Shown: one piece after another, positions 35,358 through 44,078 of the stretch | Numbering within the stretch: position 1 is the stretch's first letter | Layout: each line of letters opens with the position of its first letter | Assembly: GCF_003063625.1 (NCBI RefSeq) | Contig: NZ_CP026604.1 | Coordinates: 1,426,001 to 1,490,000 of the forward strand | Length of the DNA: 64,000 nt | Reading direction: 5' to 3' | Origin: Saccharobesus litoralis | Lineage (GTDB): Bacteria > Pseudomonadota > Gammaproteobacteria > Enterobacterales > Alteromonadaceae | Notes under the pieces: generated by a model | The model's input: only the letters and a program-made list of their open reading frames with translations | Database searches by the model: none | Told to the model about the DNA's origin: nothing | Made by a program: the position numbers and the translations under genes

Positions 35358-36635
35358 TTAGTAAAGAAGTGATGGTAACCACAAGGTGAGTTGCGGAATA
35401 AATGTGACTAAAATCAAAACCAATACTAGCGGGATCAAGAACGGGATTGTGGCTTTAGCGCAGGTTTCAAATGGCACTTTGGTAACCCGAGATAAAACAT
35501 ACAACACCATGCCGACCGGCGGCGTCAATAAACCTATCATTAAGTTAAGTACCATAACCACCCCAAAGTGAACCGGATCTATGCCTAAGCTAATGGCAAT
35601 GGGTAACAACACTGGGGTTAAAATGGTAATAGCGGCAATGGTTTCCATAAAGCAGCCAACAACAAACAGGATCAAGGTGATCAAAATTAAGATCATGATT
35701 TTGTTGTCAGTAAAGCCCAGCATCCATTGGGTGAAATCTTCAGTGACATGTTGGGTGGTTAATACCCAAGAGAATATCGACGCACCAGCAATGATTAGCA
35801 TGATGATGCTGGTGGTTTCTATGGTCTCTATACTTAACGCCACAAACTTTTTAAAGGTTAAGCTTTTATAAACCACAGTACCTAAAAACAGGGCATAGGC
35901 CGTAGCGGCAATTGCGGCTTCAGTGGCGGTGAAAATACCAAACAAAATACCACCAATTATGATCGCTGGGGTCATTAGCGATAAAAATGCGCGTTGAAAC
36001 GTAGTTGTGCAGTTACTAACCGAAAATGCGTGATCTTTAGGGTAGTTACGTTTTTTGGCATACCAAGCAATCATCGCCATTAAGGCTAATGCCATTAGCA
36101 AACCCGGGATCAAACCTGCAGCAAACAGTTGGCCAATTGAAGCGCCAGCCATAACACCATAAATAATAATAGGTAAACTGGGTGGAATGATAGGGCCTAT
36201 GGTAGAAGAAGCGGCTGTGACACCGACAGCAAAACCGGCGTCGTAGCCTTTTTCGCGCATGGCTTTAACTTCAATCGCGCCTAAGCCGCCGGCATCAGCG
36301 ACCGCTGCGCCTGACATACCAGCAAATAAGACAGAAGCGCCAACATTTACATGGCCTAAACCACCGCGTAACCAGCCAACTAATGCATTGGCAAAGTCAA
36401 AAATACGTTGGGTTATACCGGTTGAATTCATTAATGCACCGGCAAACACAAAGAAGGGGATGGACAGCAAAGGAAAACTGTTCATGCCGCCTACCATACG
36501 ATGCAATACCACTAGATCAGGCAATTGGCCGTCAACGATAACAGCCAGTAAGGACGAAACGATTAGTGCAAACGCGACCGGCACGCCTAATACGATCAAC
36601 AATAATAGTGAGATAAATAAAACCGCAATAACCAT
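35358..36635 (-). CDS. TRAP transporter large permease, DctM-like
   Basis: A 425-residue inner-membrane protein with about 12 hydrophobic segments. It couples sodium flow to import of an acidic substrate delivered by the binding protein. Family marks: PLLSIPFFVFAGALMNSTGIT, VNVGASVLFAGMSGAAVADAGGLG and TIGPIIPPSLPIIIYGVMAG. It overlaps the small permease by one base (TAATG), so translation is coupled. With the P and Q subunits upstream and GH105/kduI nearby, a uronate or unsaturated uronate is the most plausible cargo (inference). Confidence 0.95.
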   Translation of the reverse strand: MVIAVLFISLLLLIVLGVPVAFALIVSSLLAVIVDGQLPDLVVLHRMVGGMNSFPLLSIPFFVFAGALMNSTGITQRIFDFANALVGWLRGGLGHVNVGASVLFAGMSGAAVADAGGLGAIEVKAMREKGYDAGFAVGVTAASSTIGPIIPPSLPIIIYGVMAGASIGQLFAAGLIPGLLMALALMAMIAWYAKKRNYPKDHAFSVSNCTTTFQRAFLSLMTPAIIIGGILFGIFTATEAAIAATAYALFLGTVVYKSLTFKKFVALSIETIETTSIIMLIIAGASIFSWVLTTQHVTEDFTQWMLGFTDNKIMILILITLILFVVGCFMETIAAITILTPVLLPIAISLGIDPVHFGVVMVLNLMIGLLTPPVGMVLYVLSRVTKVPFETCAKATIPFLIPLVLVLILVTFIPQLTLWLPSLLY

Positions 36636-37150
36636 TAACCTTCTCCTTGAGTTGTTTTAAGCGCTGCATAATCTTGGCGGATGACAATTAGCGTTCGCCA
36701 AGCCATTAATACTAAGCACAATAAAATTAAGCCATAAACCCAACTTAAGGATACGGTTAACGAGGCTAGCGTGTGTTTTTCTATTAGGAATACGATTTGC
36801 CAAGCGTAAACGGCTAATGCGATCACAATGGCGAAACTAAGCATGGAGATCGCTAATTGAAAAATCGCCTTTACCTTAGGTGATAAATAGCGATGTAAAA
36901 TAGTAACGCCAATATGACTATTGTTACGGCTGGCGATACATGAACCGGCAAAAGCCAGCAAAATGAGTAGGTAGCGCGCGACTTCTTCTGACCAACCTAA
37001 TGGTACGTTTAACACGTAGCGAGTAAAAAATTGCGCAAATAAAATTAAGGCTAATGCCCAAAATAGGGTCAAGCTTATATAGTCTTCAAAGCGCAAGTTC
37101 TCGGCTGCGCTTTCGTCTTGTTGTTCATCAAATAATGGGTCGTTTTGCAT
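36635..37150 (-). CDS. TRAP transporter small permease, DctQ-like
   Basis: A 171-residue protein with four hydrophobic helices (LTLFWALALILFAQFFTRYVLN, VARYLLILLAFAGSCIASRNN, AISMLSFAIVIALAVYAW, VYGLILLCLVLMAW), the usual DctQ layout and size. It stabilises the large permease. The start follows AAGAAG. It is the middle gene of the P-Q-M operon, 22 bases after the binding-protein gene. Confidence 0.93.
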   Translation of the reverse strand: MQNDPLFDEQQDESAAENLRFEDYISLTLFWALALILFAQFFTRYVLNVPLGWSEEVARYLLILLAFAGSCIASRNNSHIGVTILHRYLSPKVKAIFQLAISMLSFAIVIALAVYAWQIVFLIEKHTLASLTVSLSWVYGLILLCLVLMAWRTLIVIRQDYAALKTTQGEG

Positions 37151-37172
37151 ACTGGTCTTCTTATTCGATTAA

Positions 37173-38150
37173 TTATTTAGAGACAGGATCAAGAGCCAGC
37201 AAACGCTGGTAATTATCTTGGCCGACTTTTTCGATAAACGGGGCGTGCATTTTTAAAGTCGCTTCGCGAAATGGTGTTTTATCAACTTGATGTACGTTCA
37301 CGCCTTGTTGCTTAAACCAGTCGATTAATGCCAGCTCATTATTGCGGGTGTCGCGCGAGACACGTTGTGCGGCCTGATGTAACACAGACGCAAACAATTG
37401 TTTATCTTGCTCGTTTAATGCTTGCCAAGTACGGCCACTCATAATGGTTAAAATAGAGCCCAGTAAATGACCGGTTAGGTTAATGTCGCTTTGTACTTCG
37501 TAAAACTTTTTGGCTTTAATGGTGGGTAATGGATTTTCTTGGGCGTCCACCACATTTTGCTGTAATGCCATATACACTTCAGAAAAGGCAATCGGGGTCG
37601 GGTTGGCATTAACCGCCAGTGGAAACATTTTGAAAATGGTGGCGTTAGGCACACGAATTTTCATTCCTTTAATACTGGCTAAATCGGCAACGGGCTTGTT
37701 TGAGGTTAAATGACGCTCACCATAGTAGTTGTTCCCTAACACTTGATTGCCATGGGTTTCATGTGCATAGCCGTTTGCTAAATCAGTAAACAGATCACTG
37801 TTACTAAAGGCTTGCCAATGTTGATAACCACTAAACATGTAAGGCATATCGGCAACCGCAAAAGGGGCATAAATTTGCGAGGTAAAACTGGTGCCGGTAT
37901 AAATTATGTCAACAATTCCTAAACTGAGGCTTTCGTTGAGCTCAGCTTCTTTGCCTAGAATTGAAATTGGAAATACATCAATTTCGAATCGACCATTGGA
38001 TTGTTTATTGATCTCTTGCGCTGCCCACAGTGACCACTTGTGCAAAGGTTCACTTGATTCATATACGTGTCCCCACAAGAGTTTTTGTGGTTTGGCTGTT
38101 GCGGTAAAACCTATCAAAATAGACAGGCAGACTAAAATTATTTTAAGCAT
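37173..38150 (-). CDS. TRAP transporter solute-binding protein, DctP-like
   Basis: A 325-residue periplasmic protein with signal KIILVCLSILIGFTATA. It carries the DctP pattern: HKWSLWAAQEINKQSNGRFEIDVFP, LGIVDIIYTGTSF, then KGMKIRVPNATIFK with the conserved Arg that binds the substrate carboxylate, and YMALQQNVVDAQENPLPTI. First gene of the P-Q-M operon. A TTGTAAACAG palindrome-like site lies 59 bases upstream. Homologues in uronate loci bind glucuronate, galacturonate or 4-deoxy-uronates. The specificity here is inferred from GH105 and kduI across the divergent regulator. Confidence 0.93.
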   Translation of the reverse strand: MLKIILVCLSILIGFTATAKPQKLLWGHVYESSEPLHKWSLWAAQEINKQSNGRFEIDVFPISILGKEAELNESLSLGIVDIIYTGTSFTSQIYAPFAVADMPYMFSGYQHWQAFSNSDLFTDLANGYAHETHGNQVLGNNYYGERHLTSNKPVADLASIKGMKIRVPNATIFKMFPLAVNANPTPIAFSEVYMALQQNVVDAQENPLPTIKAKKFYEVQSDINLTGHLLGSILTIMSGRTWQALNEQDKQLFASVLHQAAQRVSRDTRNNELALIDWFKQQGVNVHQVDKTPFREATLKMHAPFIEKVGQDNYQRLLALDPVSK

Positions 38151-38208
38151 GCTATTGGTTGAGTTTTAGGCACTTAATAGCAAACCATTATCAATTAATT
38201 AACACCTG

Positions 38209-38218
38209 TTGTAAACAG
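38209..38218. promoter_or_regulatory. Operator-like site upstream of the TRAP operon
   Basis: TTGTAAACAG lies within CTGTTGTAAACAG, whose arms CTGTT and AACAG pair around GTA. It differs by one base from the reverse complement of the site before uxaC (TTGTTTACAA). It could serve the TRAP operon and, on the other side, the regulator gene end. Weak evidence on its own. Confidence 0.3.
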
Positions 38219-38271
38219 TTAACATGTAAAGAGCCTTGCACTTAGGATTGTTTTATTTGAATAAGGTCGAG

Positions 38272-39399
38272 CTAATGCTTTTGATATTGCTTGCGAAAAT
38301 TGAGAGGTGTTTTGCCGTAAGTTTGTTTAAACGTATGGTTAAAATATTGAGCAGTATTAAAACCGCATTGCTCAGCTATTTTAAAAATAGAATGATGACC
38401 GTGAATTAGGGTTTCTTTAGCGGCTCGCATTCGCATGTTTTGTAATTCAGTATGCACGCTATGGCCTAATTCTTGTTTAAATTTGCTATCAAGTGTACGA
38501 CGAGTCACACCACAGGCTTCTGCTGCTCTCTCTACCGAATAATGCTTGTTGACAAAATGTTGCTGCATTAATCCTAACGCCTGTTTAACAATAGAATCGT
38601 TGACCGCTAAGCAATCTGTGCTGCGGCGTGTTGTTACACCTTGCGGCATAATTAACTTATTTTTTCTGGGGGGCGTTTCACCTTGCAAAATTTGCTGTAA
38701 CAGTTTTGCGCCTTCATAGCCTAAGCGTTCAACGTTATGGTTAACACTGGATAGCGGCACTTGTATCGAGTTGGTGATTAACTTATTGTTGTCAACGCCG
38801 ATAATGGCGATTTGTTCAGGTACTTGAATGTTATGGTTTATACAGGCTTCAAGCACCATGCTTGCGTCGAGATCACGCGTTGCCATGATAGCTGTTGGGT
38901 AATGAGCTTGCTTTAAATGTTGTACTAATCGATTGGTTTTATCAGCCCAGCTGCCTTGGGTATTGCGCATTGTCCAATCTGATATGGACAAAGCTTGATC
39001 GTTAATACAACTAAAAAAAGCGTTTTTTCTAGCGGTGGCGACTTTGTCATCCGTCGCTGAAAAATAAGCAAAATGCTTATAGCTTTTTGATAAAAAATGT
39101 TCGCCAGCGAGTGTGCCAATGGCGTGGTTATCTGCTACGACCCGCGGGGCGATAACATCTTCTCTTAATATAGATAAATCAACAAAGGGCACACCTGCGT
39201 GTGTGACAAAGTCGACAACCGCATTATTGTCGGTTAATAAGCTAACAATGCCATCACCTTTCCAGCCATGCGGAATGTTACCGTTTATGGCCATTTCACA
39301 ATTTAAATGCCAGTTATGTTGAGCGGCAAAATTAGCGACACCTCGATGCGTTCGATAATCATAACGGGATAAAGCGAGTAATATTTTTAGCTCTCTCAT
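38272..39399 (-). CDS. XylR-like regulator (LacI-type sensor plus AraC domain), second copy
   Basis: A 375-residue paralogue of the regulator at 22421. The sensor domain spans residues ~1-265 (KILLALSRYDYRTHRGVANFAA, GDGIVSLLTDN, IAIIGVDNNKLITNSIQVPLSSVNHN). The C-terminal AraC domain has YSVERAAEACGVTRRTLDSKF and SIFKIAEQCGFNTAQYFNHTFKQTYGKTPLNFRK. It lies upstream of the TRAP operon on the same strand and divergent from the GH105 gene, so both are likely targets. The conserved VDNN and VPLSS(V/I)NH stretches shared with the first copy suggest related ligands, perhaps uronate-derived sugars. Confidence 0.9.
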   Translation of the reverse strand: MRELKILLALSRYDYRTHRGVANFAAQHNWHLNCEMAINGNIPHGWKGDGIVSLLTDNNAVVDFVTHAGVPFVDLSILREDVIAPRVVADNHAIGTLAGEHFLSKSYKHFAYFSATDDKVATARKNAFFSCINDQALSISDWTMRNTQGSWADKTNRLVQHLKQAHYPTAIMATRDLDASMVLEACINHNIQVPEQIAIIGVDNNKLITNSIQVPLSSVNHNVERLGYEGAKLLQQILQGETPPRKNKLIMPQGVTTRRSTDCLAVNDSIVKQALGLMQQHFVNKHYSVERAAEACGVTRRTLDSKFKQELGHSVHTELQNMRMRAAKETLIHGHHSIFKIAEQCGFNTAQYFNHTFKQTYGKTPLNFRKQYQKH

Positions 39400-39632
39400 T
39401 GATCGTTTTTAAATCTCTGTCTTTACATATGATTAAATCATGTTTTTAGTCGTTTTCCATATATTGAAATTTTATGGGTGATTATTGCAATTGAAGTCTG
39501 ATATTTAAGGTTGTTATAGTGTAGTTGTAATTTTAAGCCTAAGTTTTGTTCATATTTTATTGAATGTGAATATTGATTTTCATCAAGAGGTTTTGTTTTG
39601 TTCTTGGTGTATGTAAAAAATGGTTACTCAAT

Positions 39633-40850
39633 ATGAAATTGTATAGAAAGATTTTGATCTCTTGTATTTCGGCCTTGTCATTAAATTTAACGGCTTGTGC
39701 TACAACATCGCAAAACACATTAAGCACAGTTGAAATAGCAAAAGATGTGCAAAGGGTAGCCGATTGGCAAATTGAACATTTTCGCGGTAAATACAGTGGC
39801 CGTAAAAAACCGCATCATATTCGTGATTGGACTAATGGTGCGCTTTATGTCGGTATGCTGAAATGGGCAGATATTTCGGGTGATCCGCGTTATCAAGCTT
39901 GGTTAAAGTCGATTGCCGAGCGCAGTGAGTGGGATATGCACTGGCGTAAATATATGGCGGATGATCATATTATTGGCCAGCTTCATCTGGATTTATATCG
40001 TCGCTATAACGATGCCAAGATGTTAGAAAAAACCAAAGCTCGCTTGGATTTTATTATGGAAAACCCAAGCAAAGAGCCAATTACCTTAGACAACTACAAG
40101 CATTTACAACGTTGGACTTGGTGTGATGCTTTATTTATGGGGCCGCCTGTCTGGGCCAAGTTGTCTGCTATTACAGGTGAGCAAAAATATAACGATTGGA
40201 TGTTCGAAGAATTTAAAGCGACAACTGATCATTTATACGATGCTGATGAAGCGCTGTTTTATCGCGACAATAGTTATATTGGGAAAAAAGTGGATGGTGA
40301 AAAGATTTTTTGGTCGCGCGGAAATGGTTGGGTATACGCTGGCTTAACCTTAGTGATGGATGAGTTAGACCCTAATACTACCCAGTATGCTTACTACAAA
40401 GATCTGTTTGTCAAAATGTCAGCAACATTAAAGCGTATTCAAACTGAACAAGGTCACTGGGCCATGAGTTTGTTAAATGCTAAGAACTATCCAACTCCAG
40501 AAACCAGCGGCACTTCTTTCTTCACTTACGGTATGGCGTGGGGCATTAACAAAGGCATTTTAAAGCGCGATGAATATTACCCTAACATAGCTAAAGCTTG
40601 GCAATCGTTAACCAGTCATATCACTCAAGATGGCATGCTAGGTTATGTACAACCCATAGGCGCAGCGCCGGGCGATGCTTGGCCAAATAAAACTGAAGTT
40701 TATGGTACAGGGGCATTTTTAGCGGCCGGTAGCGAACTGTACAAATTATTAAAAGGTCAGCTACCTGTGGCTATCGCTCGCTCACAAAAACTTGATAACG
40801 CGATTGCTATTAGTAATGCCGCGTTGGAACAAGAATACGCGAAGAAGTAA
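39633..40850 (+). CDS. GH105 unsaturated glucuronyl/rhamnogalacturonyl hydrolase, lipoprotein
   Basis: 405 residues from the ATG at 39633, which gives a classic lipoprotein signal (ALSLNLTAC, Cys22); the frame opens at 39573. GH105 enzymes hydrate the 4,5-unsaturated uronate left by polysaccharide lyases, releasing 5-keto-4-deoxyuronate. Asp110 (YMADDH) and Asp165 (WTWCDALFMG) are 55 residues apart, the spacing of Asp88 and Asp143 in Bacillus YteR. Other family marks: FWSRGNGWVYAGL and ETSGTSFFTYGMAWGI. It works before KduI (41105) and after a lyase; the propeller protein at 42138 is the likely lyase. Divergent from the XylR-like regulator. Ulvan, pectin or another uronate glycan are all possible substrates. 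Confidence 0.93.
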   Translation: MKLYRKILISCISALSLNLTACATTSQNTLSTVEIAKDVQRVADWQIEHFRGKYSGRKKPHHIRDWTNGALYVGMLKWADISGDPRYQAWLKSIAERSEWDMHWRKYMADDHIIGQLHLDLYRRYNDAKMLEKTKARLDFIMENPSKEPITLDNYKHLQRWTWCDALFMGPPVWAKLSAITGEQKYNDWMFEEFKATTDHLYDADEALFYRDNSYIGKKVDGEKIFWSRGNGWVYAGLTLVMDELDPNTTQYAYYKDLFVKMSATLKRIQTEQGHWAMSLLNAKNYPTPETSGTSFFTYGMAWGINKGILKRDEYYPNIAKAWQSLTSHITQDGMLGYVQPIGAAPGDAWPNKTEVYGTGAFLAAGSELYKLLKGQLPVAIARSQKLDNAIAISNAALEQEYAKK

Positions 40851-40878
40851 TTTTGAATGAATTGATTAGTTGAACCTA

Positions 40879-41050
40879 TGTAGGTCGCCGTGCGTTGTTC
40901 CAGACACTTTACGGCATTCCCTACATCCATGTAGGTCGAAATTTATTTCGACAATAGCATTGAAGCTGCTAAAGACTAAGCTTCCAGCTGCAACATTGCC
41001 TTAGATTCTTGGCTTTTGTCGAGGCTAGCCTCGACCTACATTAGTGCGGT
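40879..41050. repeat. 51-bp repeat unit with two palindromic hairpins
   Basis: TGTAGG at 40879 and again at 40930 mark one 51-bp unit (TTGTTCCAGACACTTTACGG inside), continuing into the AATTTATT-centred palindrome up to 40953. A second hairpin, TGTCGAGGCTAGCCTCGACC followed by TACA (41027-41050), has a different stem with the same caps. It fills the gap before kduI, so that gene's promoter must lie in or around it. Confidence 0.8.
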
Positions 41051-41104
41051 TAGCTAGCTAAGTTTCAACTAATCAAGATCTGATTAAAGTAGAAAAGAAT
41101 TAAC

Positions 41105-41935
41105 ATGAAAGTTAGATATACCCTAGGTCGAAACGAATACAGTCGCATGACTACCCAAGAACTGCGCGATGCATTTTTGGTAAACACGCTATTTCAGGAA
41201 GGGATGATTGAGCTCGTCTATTGTGAAGTAGAACGTGGCATTTTAGGCTCAGCAGTGCCGACCAGCCAAGAACTAGTACTTGAAGCTGGCGCAGAGTTAG
41301 CAGCGGATTATTTTTGCCAGCGACGTGAAGTCGGCGTATTAAACATAGGTGCAGCCGGTAAAATTAGCGTTGACGGTAACAACTATACAATGAATAAGCT
41401 AGATTGCTTATACATAGGACGAGGCGCTAAAAATATACGCTTTAGCAGTGATGATGCCAGCCAACCGGCTAAGTTTTATATTTTAAGTTACCCCGCTCAC
41501 ACTAGCTACCCAACTACGCATGCATCACAACAAGATGCTAACCCATTACAACTAGGTACGGTAGAAGACTCAAATCAACGGACAATTTTTCAATATATTC
41601 ACCCTAACGGTATTCAAAGCTGCCAATTAGTTATGGGCTATACGGCGTTAAAACCGGGTAGTGTTTGGAACACTATGCCTGCGCATACACATGAGCGTCG
41701 CACCGAAGTGTATATGTATTTTGATGTATCGCCTGACAACGCGGTGTTTCACTTTATGGGCCCGCAAGACGAGACTCGTCATATTGCGGTGCATAACCAA
41801 CAAGCGGTGATCTCACCTATGTGGTCAATTCATTCAGGTTGTGGCACTCAAGCTTATAGTTTTTGTTGGGGCATGGGTGGTGAAAATCAACGTTTTGACG
41901 ATATGGATCATATTGCTAAAACCGCTCTTAGATAG
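41105..41935 (+). CDS. kduI: 5-keto-4-deoxyuronate isomerase
   Basis: A 276-residue cytoplasmic cupin enzyme. It converts 5-keto-4-deoxyuronate (4-deoxy-L-threo-5-hexosulose uronate) to 2,5-diketo-3-deoxygluconate, after unsaturated uronate release by GH105. Zinc ligands His194, His196, Glu201 and His243 match His196, His198, Glu203 and His245 of the E. coli enzyme with a constant offset of two. Family marks: EVGVLNIG, LDCLYIGRG and SIHSGCGTQAYSFCWGMGGEN. AGAAAAG sits ahead of the start. The next enzyme, KduD, is not in this window. The gene lies between GH105 and the lyase-like gene, all on the plus strand, but repeats separate them. Confidence 0.96.
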   Translation: MKVRYTLGRNEYSRMTTQELRDAFLVNTLFQEGMIELVYCEVERGILGSAVPTSQELVLEAGAELAADYFCQRREVGVLNIGAAGKISVDGNNYTMNKLDCLYIGRGAKNIRFSSDDASQPAKFYILSYPAHTSYPTTHASQQDANPLQLGTVEDSNQRTIFQYIHPNGIQSCQLVMGYTALKPGSVWNTMPAHTHERRTEVYMYFDVSPDNAVFHFMGPQDETRHIAVHNQQAVISPMWSIHSGCGTQAYSFCWGMGGENQRFDDMDHIAKTALR

Positions 41936-41984
41936 TAGGCACTAACTTACTAGATATGGATTAACGAGAATTTTTAGTTTCAAA

Positions 41985-42113
41985 TATAGTCAAAGCGATC
42001 AGGTTTTAGGGGAAGCCGTCAAGCTTTGAGACCCCATGAGCATATGCTCTATTATGTGATTGGGGCGAGTAAGCGCTGACAATGAACCATAAGACCTGAG
42101 CGAGAAGACTATA
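41985..42113 (+). mobile_element. MITE-like element, copy B (129 bp, internally deleted)
   Basis: Starts TATAGTCAAAGCGATCAGG, ends CTGAGCGAGAAGACTATA, same orientation as copy A. The centre retains CCCCATGAGCATATGCTC and AAGCGCTGACAATGAACCAT but lacks about 140 bases. It ends 25 bases before the lyase-like gene, so it occupies its promoter region. Confidence 0.8.
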
Positions 42114-42137
42114 CAACTTTGCATATAGGTACAAGCA

Positions 42138-43532
42138 ATGGTTAAGGCAGTAAAGCAGTTTCGATTATCGGCTATATTAGCGGGTGCGCTAAGCGTCGCC
42201 GCTCCTTTTGTTAGTTTGGCTGAACCTGTGGTGTTAAATGATAACGCCGGTTGGTGTTGGTATCAGGATGAGCGGGTTATTGTTCATAATAACAAACTTT
42301 TCTTTGCGTCGGTCGCGAGCATCATAGGTAAAGACGGTGACAAGCGCAGTGGCAATATTGAAGTCGGCAGTTACGATTTATCCGGTAAATCGTCTCCTGT
42401 GGTAAGCATTATGCACGATGGTTTGGAAGATGATGACCATAATGTCCCTGCTTTACTTGCTCTACCGGATGACAATGTACTGGCGGTGTATTCCAAACAT
42501 AACACTGATTATATGGTGCGTTATAGGATCACAAACGGCAGTGATAATTTAGATTCATGGCAGGATGAAGTGGCCATGAAGCGTAAAGATAAAGTGACTT
42601 ACGCCAATGTGATGCGTTTAAGTGAAGAAAATAATGGCAAGGGTCGCATTTATAATTTTTATCGCGGCATCAACTTTAACCCGACTTTTGATACCTCAGA
42701 TGACAATGGTAAAACTTGGTCTAAAGGCACGCACTTTATTAAAAATAAAGGTCGCCCTTATGTGAAGTATATTGCTAACAACAAAGACGAAATTCACTTT
42801 GTGACCACAGAGCAGCATCCACGCGTATTTGATAACAGCATTTACCATGGTTATATCAAAGCCGGAAAAATATACAAAAGCGATGGTTCGTTTATTCAAA
42901 ATATCAGTGATGGGCCGATTGCCCCAACCGTATTAACTAAAGTCTATCAAGGTGGTAAAGACAACGTAGCGTGGACAACAGACTTACACCTAGATGAAAA
43001 TGGTTTGCCATTTACTGTGTTCTCAGTCCAAATGAATGACGGGAATAAAAATCGCTGGAAGGGTGAAAAGCACGGTGATGACATGCGTTATTACTTTGCA
43101 AAATGGGTAGAGCCAAGTTGGTGGCAGTTTGGTAAAGAAGCGGGTTGGCAGGTTAATGAAATTGCCTATGCCGGATCACGCCTATATGACAAAGAGCAAG
43201 ATTACACTGGCCTAGCTGCGTTAAATCCGCAAAACGCTAACGAAATTGTTATCTCTACCAATGCTAACCCAGATACAGGTGAACCGTTAATTAGTCAAGC
43301 TGATGGAAAGCGCCATTGGGAGCTATTTAAAGGCACATCTAGCGATAACGGCAAAAGCTTTAAATGGGCAGCCTTAACTAAAAATTCGACTGAAGACCAT
43401 TTACGCCCTGTGATCCCAATTAATACAGAAAGCGACGATATGTATTTAACTTGGATGCGCGGTAAATACGTTTCTTATATCAAAATTGATACAGAATTGG
43501 TGATGGCTAAAAACCCACAGCCCGTTGAGTAA
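42138..43532 (+). CDS. Secreted BNR_4 beta-propeller protein, ulvan-lyase-like (PL24/PL25 type)
   Basis: A 464-residue protein with signal LSAILAGALSVAAPFVSLA and seven-bladed-propeller (BNR_4) sequence: NAGWCWYQDERVIVHNNKLFFASV, TSDDNGKTWSKGTHF, and GTSSDNGKSFKWAAL near the end. PL24 and PL25 ulvan lyases have this fold. His101 (DDDHNVPALL) and His121 (VYSKHNTD) are 20 residues apart, the spacing I recall for catalytic His123/His143 of the Pseudoalteromonas PL25 enzyme; the Tyr/Arg partners could not be placed with confidence. The product would be a 4,5-unsaturated uronate oligosaccharide, fitting GH105 and KduI next door. Alternative: another BNR_4 lyase or hydrolase of unknown specificity. 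MITE copy B sits immediately upstream. Confidence 0.75.
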   Translation: MVKAVKQFRLSAILAGALSVAAPFVSLAEPVVLNDNAGWCWYQDERVIVHNNKLFFASVASIIGKDGDKRSGNIEVGSYDLSGKSSPVVSIMHDGLEDDDHNVPALLALPDDNVLAVYSKHNTDYMVRYRITNGSDNLDSWQDEVAMKRKDKVTYANVMRLSEENNGKGRIYNFYRGINFNPTFDTSDDNGKTWSKGTHFIKNKGRPYVKYIANNKDEIHFVTTEQHPRVFDNSIYHGYIKAGKIYKSDGSFIQNISDGPIAPTVLTKVYQGGKDNVAWTTDLHLDENGLPFTVFSVQMNDGNKNRWKGEKHGDDMRYYFAKWVEPSWWQFGKEAGWQVNEIAYAGSRLYDKEQDYTGLAALNPQNANEIVISTNANPDTGEPLISQADGKRHWELFKGTSSDNGKSFKWAALTKNSTEDHLRPVIPINTESDDMYLTWMRGKYVSYIKIDTELVMAKNPQPVE

Positions 43533-43595
43533 GGGTTGGTTTTACTGAGCTAGGAGCTAGGAGCTAGGCACTCGGTTTAAAAAAGGTTAACGAAA
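43533..43595. other. Short direct repeat after the lyase-like gene
   Basis: GAGCTAG occurs twice or more in tandem with a GGAGCTAGGAGCTAGGCAC stretch near 43551-43570. No terminator stem was seen for the lyase-like gene. Confidence 0.35.
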
Positions 43596-43760
43596 TTAAG
43601 AATCAACGCTGCACTCTTGTGCAGTGTTTTCTGGTAATACACCTAATAAAGAATGAGGTGCTTGTTTCGCTTGAACCGCTCCCTCAAACCTTTGCCAACT
43701 TAGGTAGAGCAACTTGGCGATTTGTTCTGCTGTGGTAAGGCTTTTCCAAAAAGGTAAAAG
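43596..43760 (-). pseudogene. 3' remnant of an unidentified gene cut by a MITE fragment
   Basis: A 54-residue minus-strand frame with protein-like composition (for example FWKSLTTAEQIAKLL and QRFEGAVQAKQAPHSLLGVL), ending in TAA at 43596. It has no start codon and stops being open exactly at the degenerate MITE border (stop at 43761-43763; MITE end at 43768). It looks like the C-terminus of a gene whose front was lost on element insertion. I do not recognise the family. Confidence 0.45.
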
Positions 43761-43767
43761 TCACAGA

Positions 43768-43820
43768 TATAGTCTTCTCGCTCAGCTCTTTTGGTTTTTT
43801 TACTAGTGCTTACGCTCGAC
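43768..43820 (-). mobile_element. MITE-like element, fragment D
   Basis: TATAGTCTTCTCGCTCAG matches the right end of the family, then a diverged version of the next ~35 bases up to TTACGCTCGAC. The other end is missing. It is an old, truncated copy next to the gene remnant. 43821-44078 holds no other recognisable feature. Confidence 0.6.
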
Positions 43821-44078
43821 AGTGCGTATTTGGATATCGGCCTGTCTTGCCTCTTATCTTCTCTTATACATAAATATTCATGACTGAAAATTAATCAAAC
43901 GTTGCAGATCCCCTGAACCCACTAGCCTTGGCTATAGCTTCGTTGAATAATCTCACTCGAACAAGCTTCGTGGAACAGATCTAGTTGAAAAATCGATTAA
44001 ATGACTGAAATGCGCTGTGTTTACAATTGCAAATCAATTAGGTTTAGTGAAGCATGTATTTTAATTAAACTCTATTTA

